Part shown: positions 11,241 to 21,984 of the stretch, piece by piece | Numbering within the stretch: position 1 is the first letter of the stretch | How the letters are laid out: every line of letters begins with the position of its first letter | Origin: Gymnopus androsaceus JB14 | Lineage: Eukaryota; Basidiomycota; Agaricomycetes; Agaricales; Omphalotaceae | Assembly (NCBI GenBank): GCA_009733575.1 | Contig: ML769661.1 | Coordinates: forward strand, 34,984 to 89,238 | DNA: 54,255 nt | Reading direction: 5' to 3' | Notes under the pieces: generated by a model | What the model was told of the DNA's origin: nothing | The model's database searches: none | What the model saw: only the letters and a program-made list of their open reading frames with translations | Made by a program: the position numbers and the translations under genes

Positions 11241-12780
11241 GATGCAATAGGGCAGATATAAATGAATCTGTAGCTGTTCTACAACATTTCTATACTGAAC
11301 AAGATGAGCTACATATTGAGGAGCTCCATGACTGACTAACTCAGGTCCTCAAGGAATTCTGCATGCACCAGGCTGTCGTGATGGCAGATATACCACTGGA
11401 GTTGTTTGCGCACAACCTATCAGACAGAGGTCTGGAAGATTTCTCCTTGGGGCTCCCTTCAAACCTGTCAGTGAATGAGTGATGCAAGTATGGCCTTGCA
11501 GCATTGGCTGACCAGGAAGTCCGTTTACGAGAAGCACAACTTCACAGCACCATTTCAAGCCTCAAGCATACCGTTAACCAACTACTATCACTTCTCAACT
11601 ATAAGGACAAGAATGTAGACTCAGAGAAGCTTTGGACATGGATGGGCAAATCAATCATGAAGGCTATCATTGCATGAGATATAGGAATCGTGGCATATAA
11701 TGAGTACCACCAGGCTTTGATTTCACTCCAGGCTCTGAAGGACTCATTGTCAATGTATCCACACCTTGCCGCTTCTGATACCTTCAAGAAGGACGTCAAT
11801 CACAAACGAAGGGTGGGAGACTCAAAGCAATGTGAGGGAATGTTATGGACTGTTGGCGAGGCGCACAAGAGGCTAGCTGAGACAGAGTTGGGAGAAGACC
11901 TGCCAACAGGTATTTGTGAACATGCAGAAAAGGTTGAGCTCAGGACAGCAACAGAGCTTACTAAACGCCAACGTACGTCTACTTATTTTTTTTCCTGACA
12001 GCAAGCTTACGGTCTTTTTTCTGCAGAACCTTGTCCAGGCAATGTACAGGCCAAGATGTCAACCGCCCCTAAAGAATCAACACACACATGAGCTGTGGTG
12101 CGTCGGAGAGTGGCTCTTCAACACTGGTCCACTAACCTGATATTTTAGTAAGCGAGGACAAGCAAGGCTCGCTATGGTCACTTGGAAAGCAGGCAGCCTC
12201 AGACTTGAACAACACAGATGAATGGGAGACGGAAGGTGCACTATCTTTCTGTTCCTGCCAAGTCCAAGTCCAATCTCTTTATCTCTTTAGGCAATGCAAT
12301 TATGTGGTACCGTGCAGAAGCCAACATGTACCGGTGGCTCAAAATGTTTGAGCAGTGGCATGTGGAGCTTCAACGGTACATTCTCGACTGTAGCTCTATG
12401 TCCCGCATCTGGACATCTGCTGCAAATGAGGTCTGCATTGATGAACTTGCTAGAACCTCTTCAGAGGTTGCTGCCTTGCGCGCGTGTGCTACACGGCAAG
12501 CTGCTATCTTTGACGACCTAGGAGGCCTTGCTTGGGCAAAATTCACAGAAGTAGGACATCCAGCCTGTGTGAATTTTGAGGTGCACCTAGTGGATCTGGT
12601 TGTGGAGTTCCGTGAAGATCAGCTCAAGTGGATGAGTGATTTAGATATTGTACGAGCAGATGTGGTAAGTGGTCTCATATTAAATTTTTTTGGGGTCTAA
12701 TTAATTGCTAATTGCAGGTCTTTGGCTCAGACATGGGTGGAATGTATGCAAACCCAGTTCCAAAGAGAACAAGGTGCGAG

Positions 12781-13903
12781 ATTCAATATTCTTACTCAAC
12801 TATTACTTACTATAATATTTCTCCCTAAGGCCCTCATGAGTACATACAACCTTTACTTTGCTTTAGTGTAGGCAAAATATTTCTCAACATTCGCATTTTT
12901 TCTTCTTACTCTATTGGTATCTTTACTGTATCACTTTTCTTACCAAGTATTTACTTTTAAGTATTTCTAAGTAACTTTATTTATAGTTTTGCTTAAGTCG
13001 TTTCTTGCATTGTAATTACTTTTCTCGAGTTCTTACTTAGTATGTACTAAGAAAATTTGAAATTACACCGGGGGCATCCTGCAGGGCACTGAAACTAGGT
13101 GCTTCCTATTCATTATGAAGTTCACATTGAAGTTCACCTTGAAAGGCACTTGAGTCAATTACCCATGAGGTCATCTGTACTATATACAATAATAGCGATG
13201 GGAAATATTATACCAAAATAGTCACCGGGTCCAGCAAGCGCCTAATGCACCACGGTCCATGATTTGAGCTGCTGACTACAACCGCAACTCCCTTTCCAAA
13301 TTCTTCGACAAAGCCAAGGCAGGTAGCTAGCCCGAGGAGCTCAAAGTCACCACCAATTCTTCCTACAAGGACATGTCACACTCTGATGGGATGGATGTTG
13401 AGATCAGGTACTTTTATTCTCTTTCATTTTGATTTTAGCTGTGGAGGCAGCGGTGGCATATGGAGAGGCATATGGAACGGGATTGAATACCTTAGAATGT
13501 AGGCCCCCCAAAGCCGGACTACTTTGCGGCCATACCAATGGTGTGTGAGGCCAGTAATGGCCCATGACTTCTGGCGCTAAGTTCAATTAAATATAAATGA
13601 CATCATGGGCATTTGACCCAAGTGCCTTTCAAAGTGAACTTCATAATGAATAGGAAGCACCTAGTTTTAAGGTGCCCCGCAGAATGCCCCCGGTGTTATC
13701 AAAGTATTACTGTCTAATCCTCAAGTAAAGCAGATATCTATTTTCTCAAGGACTTACTTAGAACATACTTAGAAAATCTGAAAGTACTAATGCTCAATAG
13801 AAAGTTTTTTTCTTGTCTTCAACTAAAGGAAATACTCAAGTTGTACTTAAGTATACTTAAGTATAAAACAACTTTCTTGAGAAAACCTGCCCTGGTACTT
13901 GGC
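12781..13903. other. AT-rich insertion zone between KDZ and Ty3 remnants
   Basis: Both flanks of the MITE at 13076-13695 are AT-rich with repeated CTTACTTAG, TACTTAAGTA and TTTTTTCTTCTT-like pieces, so the MITE probably landed in an older repeat. There is no gene. The Ty3 reading frame starts abruptly at its right edge, which means the gag part has been lost or displaced. Confidence 0.5.
13076..13695. mobile_element. MITE with ~90-bp TIRs and TTA target duplication
   Basis: Inverted ends start CACCGGGGGCATYCTGC and continue for about 90 bp (13076-13165 and 13605-13695), including ACTAGGTGCTTCCTATTC and AAAGGCACTTG. TTA lies directly outside both ends (13073-13075 and 13696-13698). A 3-bp TTA duplication points to the PIF/Harbinger group. 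There is no transposase in the 620 bp. Confidence 0.8.
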
Positions 13904-16900
13904 AACTCTAGACAGCGGTTCACAAATTGTGGCAATAGATAGAGTGATCACCATAGGACTGAATATTTCCTGGGATCCTGGATGTGCATGGCGGAATCCA
14001 GTGAATGTTGGGTCTGGCTAAAAACATATCCTTCAAGTTTGGTCATGTCACTGTATACCTACAATGCCATGTTCAAGATAGAGCACCTTATGAAGTACTG
14101 ATAGGGAACCCTTTGACATACTTATGGAAAGTGAAATCAAGAATTGGGGCAATGGTGACCAAGAACTCACTATCATGGACCCAAACACTGGTGAAAGATG
14201 CACTGTTGGAACACATCCAAAAGGAAGTCATCCCCGGCAAACACGGATAGACACTTCAAGATATAATATGCCCATAAAGCAACCTCAAGAGCAGGATAAA
14301 GAAACATCAAAAGGGGAAAATGTAAATTTTCATCCCTCAATGATCTGAGTAGCGAACAGGGAGAGGAGCATGAACTTGCTATAAGTTTTCACTTTGATGA
14401 GCAAAGTGAAGTTATAATTGAAGGATGGAAAAAGGCAGAAGGAGTCTGTTTCTTGGAGCCAGAACTCACAGAAGCCTATACAATGGCCTGTTCAGAGCAC
14501 CTCAAGAAACAGCATCCTGAAGATATGCAAGCAATAAGAAACTACCTAAATCATAAGGTAGATTGTGACCAGATGCACATATTTAGTGTGTGGAGAGAAG
14601 GACTAATGGATAAAGGTTGGATAGGACCAACTCCATTGAATCAAGTAAAAGTGCCGGCTTCGGAAATTACGAATTTGGTACTTGCCCAGGATAAGGCACA
14701 TAATAATCAGCCAAAAAGTCAGATGGTCGCGAGAAAATCAAGGCATCTCTCGAAACAAATCGGTGATGAGGAAACTCTGCAGGTTTTAAAATACAAACCA
14801 GTAGGAGTAAAAGTACATCCAGTAAAAAGCAGAATTACCAGACAAATTTTGGGTGATAAGGAACATTGTGGGAGATCCTTTACAAGGGATGCCTGTGTTA
14901 CCCGTTAAACCACCAGAATTCATGCCAGGTGAACGTTACACAGTGGAAAGAGCTAAGATCATTGACGAGATCCATAAGGAGGATTTTCTATGGCCACAAG
15001 AATGGTTGCTTATGCACCATCTTAAGGTAGAGAGCATCCAAGCTCGAGCAAGGTCAGCTGACTTTGTCACATGGCTGTCACATACCTATATATGGTGAAA
15101 TTCACCTCGAAAATAGAATGAACATTATTCCACTCATCATGAAGCTAATTCCTTCCATTCAACACTTTATATACTGTATAAATGTCTGAAAAATAAACTG
15201 GCAGTAATTTGGATAAAAGCTGAGAGAGGAGTTATCAGTTTAGCGTAAGAAGCACTGTTTGGGTAACTCTTTGATAAAAATTACATATGTGCTCAAAGTC
15301 TTGGGTGATACACCCTTTTAAGTACATTTTCCAGGGTTGAATGAAGCAGATTTGTGAGGCAGGTCCTACTTGTTTTTTGAGAGAATTATCTATGGAATTT
15401 CACCATATTAAGGAGTCACATGGAGGTCAGCTGACCTTGCTCAAGCTTGGATGCTCTCTACCTTATGAAAGTACAAGAAAAGGGATTTGCGTGGGACACA
15501 TTGGAGGGAGGCATGTTTCAAACAGACTTCTTTCCCCCGGTGAAATTTCCAGTACTGCCGCATGAGCCTTGGGTAAAGAAAAATATTCCGATCCCACCTG
15601 GTATTTTTGAGGAAGTATGCAAAGTAATCAAAACAAAAATTGATGCGGGAGTTTATGAGCCTTTGAGTTCGAGCTACAGATCGCAATGGTTTTGTGTAAT
15701 AAAGAAAGATGGAAAAAGTTTGTGAATAGTCCATAGCTTGGAACCTCTCAATGCTGTTACTATACAGTATTTGGGAATTCCTCCAGCGACTGTGGATGTT
15801 GCACGCAGTTTCATGGGACAAGCTTGTGGGGCTGCACTGGATTTGTTTGTGGGTTACAATGAACGACTTATAGCAGTCATGTCAAGAGATCTCACAACAT
15901 TCCAAATGCCTTTTGGACCATATGATGAAACTACCCATGGGATGGACAAATTCAGTTCCAATATTCCATGACGATGTGACATACATATTACAGGATGAAA
16001 TTCCGCATGTAACAATACCATATGTGGACGATGTACCAATTAAAGGCCCTGTTACGCACTACAAGCTGCCGGATGGAGGATATGAAACCATTGAAGGGAA
16101 TGATGGGATATGACGCTTTGTCTGGGAGCACCTGAACAACATTAATTGAGTCGTGCAACAGATCAAATATAGCGGATGTACCTTTTCAGAACCAAAGGCA
16201 GTTGTGTGTTGTTCAGAAACTATGGTCGTTGGGCATAAATGCACATATGAGGGACAAATGCCAGAAGATAAAATTGCAGAAGTTGTTCTAACATGGCCAT
16301 CATGTAGGGATAAGACGGAAGTAAGAGCGTTTCTAGGCACAGCCAGACAATTAACAATGTTTGTAGAGAATTATGTGAAGAAAGCTGCACCTTTTCCAAG
16401 GTTAACAGCTGATGTACCATTTGAATGGGGCGAAGAGCATCAAATGTCAATGGACTTATTAAAAAACGGAATACGCATTGTGCCCGCTCTAAGACCTGTA
16501 ACCTATTTATGGGAGGTATCAGTAGACACTTCATGGAAGGCAGTAGGATAGTTTATTCATCAGACTGATCCAAATAATCCCCAATTGAGGTACTTTTGCT
16601 ATTTTGGGTTAATAATGTTGAATGAGAGAGAAGCCCGTTTCTTGCAATCCGAAAGAGAATTATATGGTTTAAAACTAGCACTGCAAGCTAGCTACTATCA
16701 AATTTATGGTTGCAGGAACTTGATAGTGGAAACCAATGCGAGCTATATAAAAGGCATGTTGGATAACCCAAGCAAACCAGATGAGGATTTCAAAACTAAA
16801 AATCTGTATACGGAAAAACACAGATGAGAAGCTGGGAATATGTTAGATCAGCTTATCCCACGGATCAAAGACTGACATAATGCCTCTCAAAGTTAGAAGT

Positions 16901-18362
16901 TGTCAATAAAGGATGAAATGACAGAAAAGGACTTCGTGAAATTTATGAGGAAAACAGAAAACTTCTTCCTAAACAATGAAGGAAAATTGTACCATAGACA
17001 ACGAGAATTCCCAGACCAGCCACAATTAGTGGTTGATCATGAGGATAGAATGGGAATGTTATACCAAGCTCATGATTGCTTGGGACAAAAAGGAGTGTTT
17101 GCTATGCAGGGGATTCTTGAAAAGAGGTTCTGGTGGCCAGACATCAATAAAGACGTAGTATGGTATGTCAAGTCGTGCCTACCTTGCCAACATCACCAAC
17201 TGCAGATGATCAAAATACCACCTGTGGTAACCCATACTCCCTCGTTATTCCAGAAAGTACATGTGGATACTATCAACATGACACCACCTAGCAATGGATG
17301 CAAATATATTGTGCATGGAAGATGTGCATTATCATCATGGTCTGAAGTTAGAGCATTGAGACAAGAGAATGCATGCACATTAGGCGAATGGTTCTTTGAA
17401 GACGTAATATGCAGATGGGGTTGTCCAGAAGAAGTAGTAACGGATAACGCCTTGCAGATGAAAAACATGCTGAAATGGTTGGGTGAAAAATATGGAATCT
17501 GTGGAATAAGGATATCAGCATATAATTCCCAGGGAAATGGGAAAATCAAATGGGCACACTTTGACTTAAGACAGGCACTAGCTAAGTGTACTGTAGGAGA
17601 CATGAAACAATGGTTTTGGTTTCTCAAACCAATATTATGGGCAGACCGGATCACTCCTAGAAGAGGCTTAGGGTGTTCACCTTACTTCTTATGTATGGGA
17701 GCAGAACCCATACTTCCCTTTGGGGAAGAATTAATTGGTTACCATGAGCAGGCTTTGTCTAAACACAATACCTTTGTACAGAGAGTAAGGGAAAGAATCG
17801 ACAAAAATAAGTGTCGGGAATTGCAAGACTTTGAGAAGAAGTATCAACATGTGATAAAGACTGGGATTTCAAACATGGGCAATTGATCCAAGTTAGAAAT
17901 ACTACGATAGAAAAGAATCTGGACCATAAAATGTTTCCACAATACTGGGGACCCATGATTGTGATTCGCAGAATGCGTGGAGGTTCCTATGTGGTAGCAG
18001 AAATGGATGGAACAGTACTGAAAGGAAAGATTGGAGCTTTTAGGTGTTTACCGTATATTGCGTGGTACGAACCTATTGAGTTACCAGATAACATTCATGA
18101 ACTCATCGACCTATCAGAAGAACAGTTAAAAACAATGGTTGAAGAGGACAAAAAGATGGAGCCCGATGGGCAGCATTACATTTTCAATGCAATCCCAAAC
18201 TTGTGGTTGCCGGAAGACAATAACAATGATTATAGCTTTGAAGATGATCAAATGGTCATTAGGAATGATGATTGGCAGTTTAATGATAACTCAGATGAGG
18301 ATAAGGAAGTGGTTACAACACCTCGAACAAGAAGCCATGCTAAAAATGGCTGGATTGTATGA
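13904..18362 (+). pseudogene. Ty3/gypsy retrotransposon pol, inactive
   Basis: Domains appear in Ty3 order. Protease: LDSGSQIVAI at about 13909 and DPNTGERCTVGTHP (about 14180). Linker: 14350-15020. Reverse transcriptase: 15470-16110 (SYRSQWFCVIKKDGKS, LFVGYNERLIAV, IPYVDDVPIKGP). RNase H: about 16490-16800. Integrase: 16900-17886, with the zinc-binding block ending CLPC, HVDT and VTDN. A C-terminal domain runs to 18362. Decay is plain: a frameshift near 14870, another near 15930, TGA stops at 15723, 16111 and 16147, a TAG at 16549, a MITE at 15025-15463, and lysine in place of the catalytic integrase glutamate (NGKIKWAHF, near 17545). Gag and a 5' LTR are not present directly upstream. The purine tract and LTR at 25320-25993 could be its 3' end. 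Confidence 0.88.
15025..15463. mobile_element. TA-flanked MITE inside Ty3 pol
   Basis: Inverted ends AGGTAGAGAGCATCCAAGC and its complement (15025-15060 and 15430-15463), continuing through GAGCAAGGTCAGCTGAC, are flanked by TA (15023-15024 and 15464-15465). Removing the element with one TA rejoins the pol reading frame between the HHL and KVQEKGFAW parts, which fixes the borders. A TA duplication suggests the Tc1/mariner group (TTA, hence PIF/Harbinger, is also possible). There is no transposase in the 439 bp. Confidence 0.88.
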
Positions 18363-18787
18363 GTTCAGCGGTCGTTGGTCAGATAAACAGGGGTTTTGAT
18401 ATCCCTTGGACACAAAACCCAGCTCCATGTAATCAATAAGTCAAGAATTCAGAATACTTGCAGCTTTAAAATGTGTGGCAAACTGGAAATTGTATTAGGG
18501 ACAGTGGAAGTTGAATTCTACATTCTACATACAATAACAAGTTTGATAACCCCACAAAACAATGATGGTACAATGAGATAAAAAGAGAAATAGGGACAGA
18601 ATGGAAGTCTCGGAATGAAAAAGAGGTGAATGAGTGTGAGGCAGGTAAAACTGCAATAGAAGAAAAATGTCAGAGAAGTGAAAATGATGGATATATGCGA
18701 TAAAATCAGTTACGAGAAGCCAAAGGACATGTGTAAAAACCGTGAAAAACTGTTAACAGAAGATGAATGACCTAGCTAAGAGATACT
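18363..18787. other. Spacer between Ty3 pol and the antisense genes
   Basis: Purine-rich sequence after the pol stop with no clear gene. Short open frames (for example 18396-18581) have no recognisable features. I see no LTR or inverted repeat that would mark an insertion border for the antisense cassette. Confidence 0.4.
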
Positions 18788-21342
18788 TCAAGCCAAAGGA
18801 GGCTCAGGGGGATCAAGACTTGACATCTCAATGTTTCCTGAAACCTGGGAAGTAGATTCGGATATTGGAGGATCAATGCATTCAGCCTCGATGGAAAGTT
18901 TTGTGGTGAGATTGGCAAGAGCCTGGTCACAGATGGAATGACTGGCTTCAGCACATTGAGCATAAAGACAAGCCAGCTCAATGTTATGCAAATACTCAAC
19001 ACAATGAAAATTCATCATGGCACGCAAAGCAGGAATAGGAAGGCCGGACAGTTTGGTAACAGATTTTAAGGCAATGGATTCGAGAAGCTCCATAGCGAGA
19101 GGATTCTCCCACTGAGCTCATTCCACTACAAAGGTTGATCAGTAACGTTGCACACGCTGAAACCATGATCACTAATAGGATTGAGGACTAGGCAGAGGCA
19201 GTCTTCTGCATCCTGGAAACTGCACTGTGTCTGAAAGAGAGCACCATCCCAGACACCACCATGAAGAATGGGGGCAAGATGTTCTAGAAACATTTGACGG
19301 CATTTGACGCGAAGACAACGAATTTTGGCAACCTCAGGAGGCATCCAGTTTCCCAGCGGAAAGATGAACGGGAAATTAGGAATAGTGTGTGGCTCAGGTA
19401 TGCCGGGTTTCCGGGTCGGGTGGCTGTGCTGGGTCAGGTCAGGTCCAGCTCTGTAGACCCGAGACCCGGCAATATACCCGGATCCACCCAGGTTCAAGAA
19501 TACCTATATTTTATAATGTACATTGCAAGATATATTTATCTGTTAAATTAATTAAAGAACTCTTCCATGTCTTTTAGAAACCCTCCCGGGAGCTTATGGG
19601 CGCTTAAACACGCTGAAGCCCATGATGTCATCGCATTTTGAGCCAAAATGCAATGACATCATGGCCTATAATCAATTCTGATTATATAAATGTGATGAAA
19701 GTTGTAATATATAGTATTTATGGCTACTTACAGCATTTATACAACCTTGTAAAACCTGGAACCCGGACCCGGCCTCAAACCTGTACCCAACCTACCAGGT
19801 CCGGGTTTAGTGCCGGGTCCGGGTTGGGTTGGCATTTTAGGCACCCAACCTGACCCGAGCCACACACTAATTAGGAATAATGCATTGACGTAAAGTGTCA
19901 GTTGGAACATTGGAAACCTGACACGACTGACAAACTTTGGGAGAGCAAGGGAATTGGAATAGATGTGGAGAATGTCCGGGAGTTAACAAAGGATGGAGAA
20001 CGCCATGATGAGGTGTAACAATCATGCGCTGATGCCAACCGCGCTCCTCAAAAGGATTACCCATGTCGATGATTAACATGCAGGTGCCAGGAGAAGAAGT
20101 ATCACCGGAAGTGGAAGCGTATGGAGGAGGAACTTCACCAGATGGAAGGGCTGTAAAAAGAGAAGGGTGCAAATACACAGGATTTGTTTTGAGAGGATCC
20201 ATGATAAAAACACCTTCATTGGGAGGAATGGAACTATTGTTGCAATGATTATCTGGCTCCACCGGTACGCCAAAGAAATACTGATAATCAGGCTCTTGGG
20301 CAAAATCAATGATGAAGCCAGTACCAGTGTGAAAAGAGGGACCCTCATCAGAGGCCTCAGATGGAGAACCATCCTCAACGTCAGCCGTGGGTGAAGAGTG
20401 AGAATGGTTGGTCTCAGCAGATTGAGAGTCGGAAGCAGTACCAGCCTCCACCTCATTGTTGACCTCCATACTAGCCAATGCGAGAACAAGAAGAGCAACT
20501 AAAAGACTTACTGTCAGTTTCCTTGTGTGTATCCGCAATATTGAGGCAGAGACGCTTACAGTTTTGGGAAAGGTCAATATCTTGCAAGCCTTTGGGCTAG
20601 GAGAAAAACCAGTAAAAATCCAAAACTAGAATAGAACAAAAGGGGAGAAGGATGACATACAGCACTAGCCTCATGAGTATGCTTCTTGGACTTCTTGCAT
20701 TGCGAAACAGGTTCAGACAATGAAAAGCACGTATTAGAGGAAATGTGGTGAAAAGTATTATGCAGAAGAGGATACATACCTCACCCTTGTCATCGACAAT
20801 GATCGCGTTACTATGAGAAGCTGCAGCAACTTCTTCTGCAATAGCCTGAGCTCCAGAAAGGGACATACTATGGTAGTTGCCTAACAATGTACCAAGTTTT
20901 TTCTTGTCCTTCTGAAAAACAAAATTAGAAAGGGAATAAAGAGTGAAAATAGGGAGATGTAAAGCTACATGGGCAGATACAAGTTCTCTGAATATTGAAT
21001 TTGACGGAGGCTTCAAGATCGGGATAAGTGTCCTTGATGTGTCAAAGAACAGTCACTCCTCGAGAGTAGACTTCAACAAAATAGTTGGAGCAGGAGGCTT
21101 TTTCAAGCATAACCTTCTTGGACTATGAAGGAAGAAACATGAAGATGTAATAGAAAACAGAATAGGCAGACATACCAAGGCTTTGTGAAGATGTGCCAAG
21201 GCATCAGCAACGAGTTGATGTGTGGAAGACGTATCCTTCCCCTTCTTGGAGAAGACAGCGTCTTGAGCATCGAGGGCTTCTTCAGTGGAGAGAAGTTTGT
21301 CCTCAATGTCTTTAGCATGTGCCGCGAGTTCAGAAGCCATCT
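18788..21342 (-). pseudogene. Antisense gene B: multi-exon coiled-coil protein, interrupted
   Basis: The start at 21342 opens a charged helical exon (ASELAAHAKDIEDKLLSTEE; DALAHLHKAL) ending at a GTATGT donor. Further exons include KKLGTLLGNYHSMSLSGAQ (about 20770-20910, also ending at GTATGT), CKKSKKHTHEASA, a long acidic exon (about 20500 down to 19878; GTASDSQSAETNHSHSSP), its continuation beyond a MITE (NWMPPEVAKIRCLRVKCRQ, about 19380-19120), and a C-terminal block (19093-18788). I recall this coiled-coil family as highly repeated in mushroom genomes, which suggests it travels with transposons. Function is unknown. The MITE at 19383-19869, frame changes in exon 2 (about 21000-21130) and a frame change near 19120 indicate decay. 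It lies between the Ty3 pol and the LTR, on the opposite strand. Confidence 0.5.
19383..19869. mobile_element. hAT-type MITE with ATTAGGAA target duplication
   Basis: The ends are TAGTGTGTGGCTCAGGT and, inverted, TAGTGTGTGGCTCGGGT, flanked by perfect 8-bp copies ATTAGGAA (19375-19382 and 19870-19877). Inner sequence near the ends is rich in GGGTCCGGGT and its complement. There is no transposase. Removing it rejoins the reading frame of antisense gene B between CIIPN and FPFIFPLGN, which confirms the borders. Confidence 0.92.
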
Positions 21343-21467
21343 GTTTTGAGTTGAGATGTAAAGAAAAAGTTGAATGCTGGGCAGAAAATGTAGAGAAGTA
21401 GTGGGATATGGTTTCAAGAAACAAGAAATACCTTTTATACCACAAACCGGAAAGGCAAATCAACTGA

Positions 21468-21497
21468 GGACAGTTGAGATGTTTAGTTTGGGGGAGA
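21468..21497. promoter_or_regulatory. Copy of the purine-tract motif upstream of antisense gene B
   Basis: This 30-bp stretch matches 25320-25349 at about 25 of 30 positions and ends in the same TTTAGTTTGGGGGAGA. Here no LTR follows it; instead it lies about 130 bp upstream of the start of antisense gene B. The other copy lies about 430 bp upstream of gene A and directly before an LTR. It is either a duplicated retrotransposon purine tract or a shared upstream site of the two genes. Confidence 0.45.
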
Positions 21498-21984
21498 GGG
21501 TACAGGGTCACACTAGAAAATGCTTACACGTCATGAAAATTTCAGTAGACCTCTCATTATGAGGAGCAAACTGTCTCATAAATCGACTTGCAGGCAGGAA
21601 GACAGCATGGACAGAAAACATATGAAAAAGGTTCTGGCAAAAAGATTGATAAGAATTCCCTTATTTGGGACCTAATCGGAACCGCGAAGTCGGCCCAAGC
21701 ACAAACTTCAAATGTGCAGACTGCAAAATTTGCCTTAACTTTGTTTCTAGAAGGTGATGTGGCCATAAATTTCATAACTAATCGGATGAAATCTTAAGCT
21801 CATGCAACACATGGAATTATTTTAGCCCCTTGAAAGGAGGCAAATGATATACATTGCGAAAGAAATATAAGTACTAGTAGTCTAAAAAGACTACAGTACT
21901 ACAATACAATACAATGCAATATATGTACAATACAATACAATGCAATATATGTACAATACAATAAAAGATGATAAAAAAAATGTT

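Larger units (their letters stand above)
8018..12780 (+). pseudogene. KDZ (Kyakuja-Dileera-Zisupton) transposase gene, decayed
   Basis: The CxC2-like cysteine cluster that goes with KDZ transposases is at about 8430-8580 (CSCGKGVRTMQCQDC, then CQDCW and HWACVW). It is followed by the expected blocks: FTVTHSNGVHGTY (about 8680), MREYDLQSLQGKISAYDY (8825-8929), DPYQLFMLAARTWRYFKAQ (after an intron 8930-8990 with CTAAC branch), VQGNSYFPPVQPYKEFLA (about 9320-9390), the central catalytic region (9440-10080, including YNVLYHWCNANTHGESIEQL), and helical C-terminal blocks (10130-10464, 11241-11990, 12218-12770; YRAEANMYRWL). Four in-frame stops, all TGA (10190, 11333, 11480, 11675), and a MITE at 10515-11240 inactivate it. 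KDZ enzymes are DDE-type transposases common in basidiomycetes. Family assignment is firm; exon borders are partial. Confidence 0.85.
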
